51,936 nt of DNA, from positions 1 through 51,936 of the forward strand of contig CAIJYD010000130.1 in NCBI GenBank assembly GCA_903824785.1, in the 5' to 3' direction. The position numbers were made by a program, and so were the translations under genes. Numbering within the stretch: position 1 is the stretch's first letter; each line of letters opens with the position of its first letter. Below the pieces are notes generated by a model. That model was not told the DNA's origin. It was given only the letters and a program-made list of their open reading frames with translations, and ran no database searches. The stretch is from an uncultured Bacteroidota bacterium. Its GTDB lineage: Bacteria; Bacteroidota; Bacteroidia; Bacteroidales; VadinHA17. Positions 42,311-51,101 of this stretch are shown here, one piece after another.

Positions 42311-43555
42311 ATGAAAAACTTCAGAATCCTATTTTATTTTTTCCTGTTAATCTGTTTTAATTTTATATCTGTTGCTGAGGCACAGAACTGGCCTTGCTGG
42401 CGTGGTCCTTCGGGAGATGGAACCAGTCTGGAAACCAATGTACCTACCAGATGGGACTCAGTAACAAATATTGTGTGGAAAATTCCGGTTCCCGGCAGAG
42501 GCTATTCATCTCCGGTTATATGGAAAGACAAACTTTTCATTACTACCGCCATGGAAGAAACTCAGGAGAAACTCCTAATTTGTTACGATTGTAAGAGTGG
42601 AAAACTTTTGTGGCAGAAATCTGTGCTCAAAACAAAGTTTGAAAATAAGCACGATAACAACAGTTTCGCCTCAGGGACTCCCGCGACTGATGGCACTGCT
42701 GTTTATGTCTCATTTTTAGATGGAAAGGATGTGGTTGTATCAGCCTTCGATTTTTCAGGGAAGCAGATCTGGCAACAGCGCCCGGGTACATTTTTCAGTC
42801 CTCACGGCTACAGTTGTTCTCCGGTATTATTTGAAGATAAGGTAATTATAAACGGAGACAGTCAGGGTGATTCATTTGTGGCTGCCTTGAATAAAGCCGA
42901 CGGGCATATAGCATGGAAAGTTGTACATGATAAACCGGCCCATAGTTTTAGTACACCTATTATCAGGAAACTGGCTGGAAAAACACAGATGATTTTTTGC
43001 GGAAATAAAGATATTGCTTCCTATAATCCTGCTAATGGATCAAAATACTGGTTTGTAAGCGGCCCTTCAGAGGACTTCTGTTCAAGTCCGGTTTATGATG
43101 AAAAAAGCGGATTGGTTCTGGTGAGCAGTGCATGGCCACAGCGTACTCTGGTCGCCGTCAAACCTGACGGACAGGGTGACGTTACCAAGAGTCATGTCGT
43201 ATGGCAATCAAGGGAAGGTGCCTTTTACGTACCCTCACCAGTTTGTCAGGGGGGCTATCTGTTTACTACAATGACTACGGGTAAGGTTCACTGCATAGAA
43301 ATTGCTACAGGGAAGATTTTGTGGATTGAAGATCTTGGGATACAATATCCTTCACCTGTTACGGCAAACGGCCTGGTATATATGCCAAATGATAATGGTG
43401 TCATAACAGTAATAAAACCTGGAGCTAAATTTGAGTCTATTGCAAAAAATTCTATCGGAGAAAAAATGTATGCATCACCGGCAATAAGCAATGGGAAAAT
43501 ATTTCTCAGAGGCTATAAGAATATCTATTGCATCAGCATAAATGGAAAACTTTGA
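42311..43555 (+). CDS. Secreted PQQ-like beta-propeller protein
   Basis: The open frame begins at 42113, but the first 66 codons lead only to a Met followed by a clean signal peptide (MKNFRILFYFFLLICFNFISVAEAQ), so I start at 42311 (414 aa). The mature part opens NWPCWRGPSGDGTS and then shows repeated seven-bladed-propeller strands with Trp docking residues (KLLWQKSVL, KQIWQQRPG, HIAWKVVHD, KILWIEDLG). This is the family of outer-membrane-assembly-like and PQQ-binding propellers. No quinoprotein-specific catalytic Asp/Glu was identified, so it may be a structural or binding protein and not a dehydrogenase. It is on its own, convergent with the TonB receptor gene. Confidence 0.8.
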   Translation: MKNFRILFYFFLLICFNFISVAEAQNWPCWRGPSGDGTSLETNVPTRWDSVTNIVWKIPVPGRGYSSPVIWKDKLFITTAMEETQEKLLICYDCKSGKLLWQKSVLKTKFENKHDNNSFASGTPATDGTAVYVSFLDGKDVVVSAFDFSGKQIWQQRPGTFFSPHGYSCSPVLFEDKVIINGDSQGDSFVAALNKADGHIAWKVVHDKPAHSFSTPIIRKLAGKTQMIFCGNKDIASYNPANGSKYWFVSGPSEDFCSSPVYDEKSGLVLVSSAWPQRTLVAVKPDGQGDVTKSHVVWQSREGAFYVPSPVCQGGYLFTTMTTGKVHCIEIATGKILWIEDLGIQYPSPVTANGLVYMPNDNGVITVIKPGAKFESIAKNSIGEKMYASPAISNGKIFLRGYKNIYCISINGKL

Positions 43556-43681
43556 TTCGGAGTAAAACAGGTGAGGTTATTTTGATTTATTATTCCTTTC
43601 GGGTGAGAGTTGAAACGTGAATAGATTCATGGAATTAAAAAGCGAATAAAAGAAGGTATGATCACTCATCATACAGAGATA

Positions 43682-45865
43682 CTAACTCTTTCTGATGATT
43701 TTACCGAAATCGATATTAAGGCCGATAAAAAATCGTCTTCCGGGGGAGATAAAGTCTATATTCTGAGGGATAATCAGATTGAAGATATTATCAACTCCTG
43801 TTGAAAACCTTAACCATCTGTACTCCTGGGAAACAGTCAGACGCCATGTGCTGAAGGGTCTGTCGCGGTAAGTTTTGTCGGTAGTAATCTCATAGAACTT
43901 TTCGCCCATCAGCTTGCAGTAAATCTGGGCATTGAAAGAATAATCGTTTTTTCTGAAATTATAATCGGCTGCAATGCTTCCTGAATGTTTTGTTGTCCCA
44001 TATAATTGAAGATCTGTCTGATTATCATGGGAATGAACATAACTATAGCTTGTGTTGAGCCAAAGGCCGGTGCAAATTTTCTGTTTCGATAAAAGATCGA
44101 TACCATAAACTGAAGCACTTGCGATATTCTGATATTGACGGGTCATCTGAACCGAATCTGGCAACCAGATATCAGTAATCATATTCGACAGGGAATTCCG
44201 GTAAACAGTCAGGGAAGAGTTGTTCCAGGGTTTTTGAAACTCAACCGAGCCTGAAATATACTTTGAAGATTCCGGTTTTAATAGTTTGTTCCCAATTATA
44301 TACCATTCTCCAAAGTGGTCAAAATTCATATATAATTCTTTTAAAGATGGTGAACGAAAACCGGTTCCTGCCGATGTTCTGAAATTAAATGATCCCTTTT
44401 TTAATAACAGGGATATCTTTGGTGCTGCATTTAAACCATAACTGCTGTGATGACTGGCCCTTATTCCGGCAATCAGGTTCCAGTTCTCTCCCATGCGGAG
44501 ATCTTCCTGAATATAAACCACTGCTTCCCCTTCTCCTTTGATTCCTCCCTCATTCCTTATAGAAAAGAGATTTTCGTAATTATATTCCAGCCCGGCAATC
44601 AGATTTGATTTATCTGAAATAAGGAAATTACCTTCAGCCCTTGCCGTCTGAAGGATATCATAGGATACCCTGTCTCTTTTATTATTAAGAAGTTCAAGAA
44701 CATTGAAAGTGTTGTACCTGTCGCGGTAATATGAAAAGTCAATAAAGTGTTTTCCGATGTAATATTTCCCTTTTAACCCCGAGTTAAGGTCCTGATAAAG
44801 ATCGTGGGCCGGGCGGGCACTGATATTTCCCCTTTCAAACTGGTAATAGCCGAAGTAGGGAACAAGAAAAAAGCGGGAATTTGGTATTAATTCGAATTTC
44901 TGATTAATACTGAATGAAGAATATGGATTCTGAGTCCAGTCATGCGGACTTTCAGGTGTTATATCGTAACCACTTGTGCTATTGTAATTAAAACTTGTTC
45001 TTGAACCAAGAATACCTTTCTTGAAACCGATACCGCCGCCGGAGAATAACTCATTGTACTTTGAGTATCGCGAATAAAATTTGCTTTCAAACGGTTCGGT
45101 TATCTTTTTTGTAATGATATTAATAACACCTCCAATTGCATTTGACCCATAAAGAGAGGAGGATGCACCTTTAATTACTTCAATCCTGTCAATATTCTCA
45201 AGGTTTAGCATTGAATAATCAATATCGCCATTTACCTCTCCTGCAATCCTTTCTCCATCCACGAGGAATAATACATACTTTGCATCCATACCCTGCATGG
45301 TTATGGCAGTTCTTGTTCCAAACTGACTCAGATCAAGACCGGGCACCATATTCTGCAAGGCTCCGGTAACACTGGTGATGCCCAGATTGAGCATCTGCCG
45401 GGCACTGATAACCTGCGTTATTACAGGTACATTCTTCAGCGTTTTTTCTGACCGTGTTCCTGTTACAACGACCTCATTTAAATTAATATTTGTCTCCCTC
45501 AGGATAAAATCTTCATTAATTTCATCTTTTAGAACATTGATTGTTTTCTCAAGAGTCTCAAAACCAAGTATTGCAACTCTAAGCATGTAACTCCCGGGCT
45601 TTAATTTATCAAAATGATACAATCCCTTATTGTCAGTTACTGTTCCCAGAGTTGTTCCTTTTATTAAGATTGTTGCACCCGGAATGGAATTGCTGTCAGT
45701 GTCATACACATGACCAGAGACACTGACCTGCTGGGAATAGGTGAGAGCGGGAAATAAAATAAAACAGAGAACCAGGAGTTGTTTTGCAATGTAATCAACC
45801 CCTTTATTCCCTGAATTTATATTTGTTTTTTTAAAGTTCAACAATTCAATCTGCCCGGTTTCCAT
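43682..45865 (-). CDS. hmuR: TonB-dependent receptor, HmuR-like (haem uptake)
   Basis: The 727-aa outer-membrane receptor has a signal peptide (IAKQLLVLCFILFPALTYSQQ), an N-terminal carboxypeptidase-regulatory-like domain (VSVSGHVYDTDSNSIPGATILIKGTTLGTVTD), a plug (NEVVVTGTRSEKTLKNVPVITQVIS, then GGVINIITKK) and a barrel ending SPGRRFFIGLNIDFGK. At 727 aa it is far smaller than SusC. It begins three bases after the HmuY-like gene ends, so the two are translationally coupled, as in Porphyromonas hmuYR. I could not confirm the haem-binding His. The symbol is by context, so treat it as tentative. Confidence 0.8.
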   Translation of the reverse strand: METGQIELLNFKKTNINSGNKGVDYIAKQLLVLCFILFPALTYSQQVSVSGHVYDTDSNSIPGATILIKGTTLGTVTDNKGLYHFDKLKPGSYMLRVAILGFETLEKTINVLKDEINEDFILRETNINLNEVVVTGTRSEKTLKNVPVITQVISARQMLNLGITSVTGALQNMVPGLDLSQFGTRTAITMQGMDAKYVLFLVDGERIAGEVNGDIDYSMLNLENIDRIEVIKGASSSLYGSNAIGGVINIITKKITEPFESKFYSRYSKYNELFSGGGIGFKKGILGSRTSFNYNSTSGYDITPESPHDWTQNPYSSFSINQKFELIPNSRFFLVPYFGYYQFERGNISARPAHDLYQDLNSGLKGKYYIGKHFIDFSYYRDRYNTFNVLELLNNKRDRVSYDILQTARAEGNFLISDKSNLIAGLEYNYENLFSIRNEGGIKGEGEAVVYIQEDLRMGENWNLIAGIRASHHSSYGLNAAPKISLLLKKGSFNFRTSAGTGFRSPSLKELYMNFDHFGEWYIIGNKLLKPESSKYISGSVEFQKPWNNSSLTVYRNSLSNMITDIWLPDSVQMTRQYQNIASASVYGIDLLSKQKICTGLWLNTSYSYVHSHDNQTDLQLYGTTKHSGSIAADYNFRKNDYSFNAQIYCKLMGEKFYEITTDKTYRDRPFSTWRLTVSQEYRWLRFSTGVDNIFNLIIPQNIDFISPGRRFFIGLNIDFGKIIRKS

Positions 45866-45868
45866 ATT

Positions 45869-46462
45869 TTATTCAAGCTTTTTTGAGCCGTCAGATTGAT
45901 ATTTATACTGAAAAGTAACATAGCCAGAAACATTAGCAGCACTGTAATAGCTTTTGAACCAGACTTTTGCATATTTTCCATTAGCTGTTTTAACAAAAAA
46001 TATGTAATCTGAAGGGACAATTTGAGTTCCCAGAGCTGCCAGTTCAATTGAGAACCATGTATATAATTCCGGATTAACAATATAGGTTGTGTAACCCTGC
46101 TGAACCGCAACATTAACAGACCCATCATTGGAAAAAGTTGCAGTATCCGGAATAATTTTGAGTGCATCGAACCCCGTTTGCCCTTTCTGATAAGAGTTGG
46201 CGGCACTTCCTGATCCACTTCCTGACAATCCGCCATTGGTTTTTATCCGGTAACGCTGAAAAGCAAGATCCCACTCCGAAGAGGTGAGAGGATCGGAAAC
46301 TGTAATTGTGTCGTTCTTTGCGAAGCTGAAATATTTCCAGGTAGTTGATCCTGTGGAATTAATGACGAATGTCTCAGATTGAATAGGAGGATTGCTCTCC
46401 TCTTTATTACAACTGATTGTTAAACCCGCTATTATAAGGAACAGGTAAATTATTTTTCTCAT
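45869..46462 (-). CDS. hmuY: HmuY-like haem-binding lipoprotein
   Basis: HmuY is a surface lipoprotein that takes haem from host proteins and passes it to HmuR. The 197-aa protein has a lipoprotein signal (IYLFLIIAGLTISCNKE; Cys18) and the HmuY pattern TGSTTWKYFSFAKNDTITV, then SSEWDLAFQRYRIKTNGGLSG (WDLAFxRYxIKTNGG), and a later beta-sandwich to the C-terminus (VSGYVTFQYKY). Which residues would bind haem cannot be judged here. It is the first gene of the hmuYR-like pair. A minus-strand promoter box (46486-46493) lies 24 bases upstream, and iron/haem repression is likely by analogy. Confidence 0.8.
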   Translation of the reverse strand: MRKIIYLFLIIAGLTISCNKEESNPPIQSETFVINSTGSTTWKYFSFAKNDTITVSDPLTSSEWDLAFQRYRIKTNGGLSGSGSGSAANSYQKGQTGFDALKIIPDTATFSNDGSVNVAVQQGYTTYIVNPELYTWFSIELAALGTQIVPSDYIFFVKTANGKYAKVWFKSYYSAANVSGYVTFQYKYQSDGSKKLE

Positions 46463-46485
46463 TTTCTATGTGATTTATTTTCTGC

Positions 46486-46493
46486 AAATGTAA
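46486..46493 (-). promoter_or_regulatory. Candidate -7 promoter box for hmuY-hmuR
   Basis: CAAATGTA on the plus strand reads TACATTTG on the minus strand and matches TAnnTTTG. It is 24 bases from the hmuY ATG. No Fur-like box was recognised beside it. Confidence 0.5.
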
Positions 46494-46531
46494 AACCACA
46501 TAATTGGTGAAAATGGTAAAATTCAGAGTTT

Positions 46532-47437
46532 TTATGGTATTAATTTTTTATGAATATCGCGGAAACTCTTTGGAGTAATGCCGGTTTGTTTTTTAAAAAC
46601 CTTATTGAAATAGGAATCATCCTCAAAGTTCAGTTTAAAAGAGATCTCTGAAATGGTAAGCTCAGTGGACCAGAGGAGTTTCCGGGCTTCCTGCATTAAA
46701 CGATCAATCAGTATTTTTTTCAACCCGCAATTAAAATGGCGGTGGCAAATATCATTCAGCAGTTTTTCGGAGATATTAAAGGCTGAGGTATAGAAACCGA
46801 TATGATGTTCTTTGATAAAATAAGAATCTATGAGGCGGGATAATTCATGGATAAAAACAATGTCGCCCTCATTTGGCTTTTCAGATTGTGCATCAAAAAA
46901 CGCAGAAAGTCGTAAAAGCATGATATTCAGTAGAGAACGAATAATTACGTGAGAATTGTTTAACGAAGTGTAGCTTTGGTATTCCTGATCAATACTCTTA
47001 ATAATTCCATTAACCTGGCTAAATTCACTATCTGATAAACTTATGCAAGGGTTACATATGCTCCCCATTATCTGTGAAGTACAGGAAAATATGTTCAGTA
47101 AACGTATAAAGCTGAACTCCTCGACATAGAAATCCTGGCAGAAGAAAAAGATGATACCATCCATCTCTTCGAGTCCTTCAAATGAATGCGATTCGTTCGG
47201 AGCTATAAGGCAGATGGACTGAGGCTGAACTGTATATGTATTATTCTTAATCCGGATTGTACTGTTTCCGTTTGTAAACAGGATAATGGAATAAAAATCA
47301 TGGAAATGCTCTTTCCTGATAAAAGGATATATACTTAAATACCGGCTGAACGAGTTGTAATAGATCCCGTTTATCTTAATATCCTTTAGAAAGCTAAAGT
47401 GATAAAATGGTTTATCGTTATGTGGGCAATGCTGCAC
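46532..47437 (-). CDS. AraC-family transcriptional regulator
   Basis: The 301-aa protein has an N-terminal cupin-like sensing domain (FYSIILFTNGNSTIRIKNNTYTVQPQSICLIAPNESHSF) and a C-terminal double helix-turn-helix (about residues 205-301: LLNDICHRHFNCGLKKILIDRLMQEARKLLWSTELTISEISFKLNFEDDSYFNKVFKKQTGITPKSFR). It probably binds a small ligand and activates transcription. It lies upstream of hmuY on the same strand, with 69 bases between, so it may control the haem genes, itself, or a distant sugar locus. Its promoter box is at 47457-47464. No operator was identified. Confidence 0.88.
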   Translation of the reverse strand: MQHCPHNDKPFYHFSFLKDIKINGIYYNSFSRYLSIYPFIRKEHFHDFYSIILFTNGNSTIRIKNNTYTVQPQSICLIAPNESHSFEGLEEMDGIIFFFCQDFYVEEFSFIRLLNIFSCTSQIMGSICNPCISLSDSEFSQVNGIIKSIDQEYQSYTSLNNSHVIIRSLLNIMLLRLSAFFDAQSEKPNEGDIVFIHELSRLIDSYFIKEHHIGFYTSAFNISEKLLNDICHRHFNCGLKKILIDRLMQEARKLLWSTELTISEISFKLNFEDDSYFNKVFKKQTGITPKSFRDIHKKLIP

Positions 47438-47780
47438 TCTTGGTTTTTATAGGTTGCAAAGGTATAGTAAACATTAGATATCTATCAGATATTCTGTTTT
47501 ATATCATATTTATCAGGTTATTTTATCTTTATCTGTTATCCATTTACAGAAAATAGTTAAACAGTATGCGTATAATAAATAATGAATAAAGGGCCATTTG
47601 TTTTCAGAGGATGTGTTGTTTCTTATTCATACAGTTGTCAAGTACAGGAGATTACCTTCGGTGAACTCGTTCCTGAAAACAGCTTCCCCTGATATCACAT
47701 AAAATACTGTCATTATGAGCGTTAGCGAGGAATCTCATAATTAGTTGCTTCGAGATTATTATTGATTTCCGACACTCATT
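47438..47780. other. 343-base intergenic region upstream of the AraC gene
   Basis: No gene was seen. It holds a candidate promoter for the AraC gene (CAAAGGTA at 47457-47464, reading TACCTTTG on the minus strand, 20 bases from the ATG), a symmetrical AT-rich stretch near 47474-47492, and a REP-like sequence at 47708-47738. The start of the LytTR regulator gene is far away at 48500, so the whole interval is downstream of it. Confidence 0.45.
47708..47738. repeat. REP-like dispersed repeat copy
   Basis: The stretch beginning TGTCATTATGAGCGTTAGCG and ending GAATCTCA resembles the TGTCATT..GAGCG..GCGAG..AATCTC palindromic repeats scattered through many Bacteroidota genomes. Similar sequence follows (TTGCTTCGAGATT). 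Only one copy is in the window, so the call depends on resemblance. It lies downstream of the LytTR gene. Confidence 0.4.
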
Positions 47781-48500
47781 TTAAACAAAATCCCCGTCAA
47801 TATACTTCTGGAGTTTTTCTTTGAACTGCTGGCTGACAGGGATATATACTTTGCCATCGAAAACAATACTGTTATTCTCCATCACTGAAATCTTCGATAA
47901 ATTAACAATATAGGAACGCTGAACTCTCATAAATCGATTAGCCGGCAGTTGTTCTTCAACAGATTTCATGCTCAGCTTTGTCACAACTGGTTTCCCGCTG
48001 GTCAGGTGAATTTTAATATACTCGTGCTGGCTCTCAATGTATTTTATATCATCAAGCAGAACTCGGATAAGTTTGTAGTCTGATTTTACAAACAGGTGAT
48101 CAGTAGTTGTTCCGGTACTTTCCCGTTGACTGTTGGTTTTTAAATCTATCAGGTTTTTCACCTTATTTGCAGCTTTCAGTAAGTTGATGAAGGTGATAGG
48201 TTTTAATAAATAATCGGCAGCATCAACCTGAAAACCTTCCACCGCATAATCGCTATATGCTGTTGTGAAAATAATATATGGTTTGTTTGCAAGAGATTTT
48301 ACAAACTCCATCCCGTTCAGATCCGGCATATTGATATCGATAAACAGGAGCTGGATTTTGGTTTTGTTGATTATTTCCATCGCTTCAAATGCACTTCGGC
48401 ACTCAGCCACCAGTTCCAGAAAAGGAATTTTCCGGATATAACCAGCGATCTTTTTTACCGCCAGAGGTTCGTCATCAATAGCCAGACAGGAAATCTTCAT
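47781..48500 (-). CDS. LytTR-type response regulator
   Basis: The 239-aa protein pairs a receiver domain (CLAIDDEP acidic pair, phospho-acceptor Asp55 in LLFIDINMPDLNG, then TTAYSDYAVEGFQVDAADYLLKP) with a C-terminal LytTR DNA-binding domain (about residues 135-235: LIRVLLDDIKYIESQHEYIKIHL, NRFMRVQRSYIVNLSKI). It is the output of the sensor kinase encoded just upstream; the two overlap by four bases, so translation is coupled. Regulated genes are unknown, but the receptor and membrane-protein genes of this locus are natural candidates. Confidence 0.93.
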   Translation of the reverse strand: MKISCLAIDDEPLAVKKIAGYIRKIPFLELVAECRSAFEAMEIINKTKIQLLFIDINMPDLNGMEFVKSLANKPYIIFTTAYSDYAVEGFQVDAADYLLKPITFINLLKAANKVKNLIDLKTNSQRESTGTTTDHLFVKSDYKLIRVLLDDIKYIESQHEYIKIHLTSGKPVVTKLSMKSVEEQLPANRFMRVQRSYIVNLSKISVMENNSIVFDGKVYIPVSQQFKEKLQKYIDGDFV

Positions 48501-49558
48501 AATGGAATTCTCAGGGTTACCTCAAATTCATTTTCTTTATCCAGTATATCGAGCCGGAAATCATCCGCATAAAGTAACTTCAGACTCTGCTTAATGTTTT
48601 CGAGACCAATACCTGAATATTCACCTTCATTTTTTGAGGTCATTTTATGTTTGCTGTTTTTTATGCTGCCATTCAGGTATTTATCCGTGACCTGTAATTC
48701 AAAGTGAATATATGACTTAACTGGATATTTAACACCATGTTTAAAAGCATTCTCCAACAGGGAGATGAAAAGCATCGGGGGGATTTTCACTTCAGGGATC
48801 ACATCCGGGAGCACCACTTTCACTTCAACCTCATCCGAGTGCCTGAGTTTCATAAGTGTAATAAAACTATTGATAAACTCGATCTCTTTTTTCAGTCCGA
48901 TCATGGTTTGAGCCGAATCATACAATAAGTACCGCATCAAAGTGGAAAGGCGTTCTATGGCTTCCTGGGCTTTTGCTGAATCAATTTCAATAAGTGAATG
49001 GATGTTATTGAGAGTATTCATAAAAAAATGAGGGCTCACCTGGTGCCTCAGTAAGGCAAGGTTTGTTTTGAGATGTTCCTTTTCCGCATCTTTCCGCAAT
49101 TTTTGCTCGCTCCGCCATTTGTATTCAAGTTCAAGAGCTGTGCTGCTGCCTATAATGAGTAATGCTGCAATCAGATTGTTAAGAATTGCACCCATTATTG
49201 ATTGAAGGTTGAAGGGTGGATTCTGCAGATAAACAGGGTTAGGATTACCCATTTCAGGATGCGGGGGGGGGCCTATAAAAGGATTAAGAATTATATTCAC
49301 TACTGCAACCACAGATATAATAACAATTACAATTATAGCATACTGCAATCGTTTGTTTTTTAACAGGAATCCGGGCACCAGTACAAATAAATTCAACAGA
49401 AAGACCAGGAAGAGCAAGGAAAGATTTGTCCAGTCCCCGATCATTCTGTTCCGGCCATTAGGACTAATATCCTGAAGATAACGTAAATAGGGCGAAATCA
49501 ATACCAGTACCCAGATTAAAGCGTACAGCAGGAGAACCACTTTTCTTGTTTTAAACAT
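48497..49558 (-). CDS. LytS-type sensor histidine kinase
   Basis: The 353-aa protein has about four membrane helices (near residues 7-23, 44-66, 72-95 and 119-143) and then a His_kinase domain with the phospho-acceptor His177 in RHQVSPHFFMNTLNNIHSLI. An HATPase region follows (PPMLFISLLENAFKHGV, then GIGLENIKQSLKLLY). It has no large extracytoplasmic sensor, so it may sense membrane or cell-envelope state, or the GT-C-like protein upstream. A run of nine C in the coding strand (49263-49271 on the plus strand as G) encodes Gly-Pro-Pro-Pro in the loop between helices 3 and 4; slippage there would switch the kinase off. Confidence 0.92.
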   Translation of the reverse strand: MFKTRKVVLLLYALIWVLVLISPYLRYLQDISPNGRNRMIGDWTNLSLLFLVFLLNLFVLVPGFLLKNKRLQYAIIVIVIISVVAVVNIILNPFIGPPPHPEMGNPNPVYLQNPPFNLQSIMGAILNNLIAALLIIGSSTALELEYKWRSEQKLRKDAEKEHLKTNLALLRHQVSPHFFMNTLNNIHSLIEIDSAKAQEAIERLSTLMRYLLYDSAQTMIGLKKEIEFINSFITLMKLRHSDEVEVKVVLPDVIPEVKIPPMLFISLLENAFKHGVKYPVKSYIHFELQVTDKYLNGSIKNSKHKMTSKNEGEYSGIGLENIKQSLKLLYADDFRLDILDKENEFEVTLRIPL

Positions 49559-49565
49559 TTTTTTA

Positions 49566-51032
49566 TTAATTCAGGTTTTGAAATGCAATAAAATATGGAG
49601 AATCATAAATTAGTTTAAAATTTTCCGGAACCGGACGCCCCATTGGTTGTCCTATCGGAGGAAGACCACCTTTGGAACCGCTGGGCTTAGGTAGCGGCAT
49701 TTTTCCTAATGGCTTTTCCATGAATTCTTTTTTTTGCTGCAAAATAATAATATTCCTGTATTTTTCCGGCACTAATTTATCGAATGCCCTGTCATTTCTA
49801 ACTTTTACATTCAATGTCCATGCTGTCCAGAATTCTAAACCATGACTTGCAATAATGATAGTACTGTCTCTATTGGCTGGAATATATCTGATAATATTCT
49901 GCAAATCCTGTAGAGCAAGTTTGTCAATAACAGGCTTTTTCATTTCACGAAGATTCATGGAAATTGAAAAAGCTGCCAAAAGAACCAAAACAGTTGAAAA
50001 AGGAATTGCGAGATTTTTATTCATTCGTATTAAATTAAGAATCAATAAACTCTGCGGAATAAAAAGCAATATCTCAAATCTGTGAAAATATTCAAGATCA
50101 AAAAATGGAAATGCAAAAATCGAAATTAAAACAACTAGTATGAGTACCATCTGACCGTTAACTTTATGGTTGTTCTTTCTGTATTGAACCATGGCAAAAA
50201 GGACCAGGAGATAAGAAAAGAGGACATTGAACAAAAGGAGCAGTGGCATAGGGCCTTGCAGCATTGCAGGTTTTTCAATTATTACATTCCAGAAAGTGAT
50301 TAACCGAAGCGCTCTGTTAAAATCAAAAAATGAGATAATTGCTATTCCGATGAGAAGGGTTAGTACTGAAGGAAGGATTGCTTTTTTTTTATATACAACG
50401 AACAGTGAGACTATTGTAAAAGCCATGCCAAACACAAAAACGCCAAAATGAGTTAGTGCTATAATAAACAATGTTAATATTGAGAACAGAAGGTTCCTCT
50501 TTTGGCCGGTAACTAAGTAATTTTCAAAGAAATAAATGAACATAAACAAAAACGGAACGGCAAAACCATTTTTTTGTAAATCACCAAGCATAATAAGTGG
50601 TGAAAATGAGAATACTACAAAAAGCAGAATGGAAATCTCTGACAAAAGAGGAATATGGCGATCTTTTACCGAAACGAGTTTTAAAACAGGAACTGCCAGT
50701 AAAGGCAATACAATACAATCTATTATTTTGATAACCAATATAATTGTTTCATTGGTTATTGCAAGCCCAAAAAGGGAAGCTGTTTTTATTACAATGGCAC
50801 AAAAATAGAAATAGAGGGGAACATCATAAAAAACGAGGTGTCCGTCATTCAAAATACTCCTTACCTGCAAGGGATAATATCCGCCATCAACACCATTAAA
50901 CAAGTCGTTGGAAAAGCTTATGTAAAACCTTGAGATAATAGCTGTCAGGGTTATTATAATGAATGCAAGAACTCTGGCTGAAAAAATATTCTCAGAGAAA
51001 AACGAAATTAACTTCCTACTCTTTGTTTCCAT
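49566..51032 (-). CDS. Polytopic membrane protein, GT-C glycosyltransferase-like
   Basis: The 488-aa protein has about ten hydrophobic helices. After the first helix it has FSNDLFNGVDGGYYPLQVRSILNDGHLVFYDVPLYFYF, which resembles the first periplasmic loop of GT-C enzymes, where an acidic residue before GGYY acts in catalysis. GT-C enzymes move sugars from lipid-phosphate donors on the outer face. The C-terminal tail (GLPPIGQPMGRPVPENFKLIYDSPYFIAFQN) is short and Pro-rich. The exact family is unclear. It lies just upstream of the LytS/LytTR genes with eight bases between, so they probably share a transcript. Confidence 0.6.
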   Translation of the reverse strand: METKSRKLISFFSENIFSARVLAFIIITLTAIISRFYISFSNDLFNGVDGGYYPLQVRSILNDGHLVFYDVPLYFYFCAIVIKTASLFGLAITNETIILVIKIIDCIVLPLLAVPVLKLVSVKDRHIPLLSEISILLFVVFSFSPLIMLGDLQKNGFAVPFLFMFIYFFENYLVTGQKRNLLFSILTLFIIALTHFGVFVFGMAFTIVSLFVVYKKKAILPSVLTLLIGIAIISFFDFNRALRLITFWNVIIEKPAMLQGPMPLLLLFNVLFSYLLVLFAMVQYRKNNHKVNGQMVLILVVLISIFAFPFFDLEYFHRFEILLFIPQSLLILNLIRMNKNLAIPFSTVLVLLAAFSISMNLREMKKPVIDKLALQDLQNIIRYIPANRDSTIIIASHGLEFWTAWTLNVKVRNDRAFDKLVPEKYRNIIILQQKKEFMEKPLGKMPLPKPSGSKGGLPPIGQPMGRPVPENFKLIYDSPYFIAFQNLN

Positions 51033-51101
51033 TCTATAATTGGTTTATTCAGTTAAATAAATAATTTTCTTATAAAAACGGGTTTAATATTTTTCCTTGA
51101 A

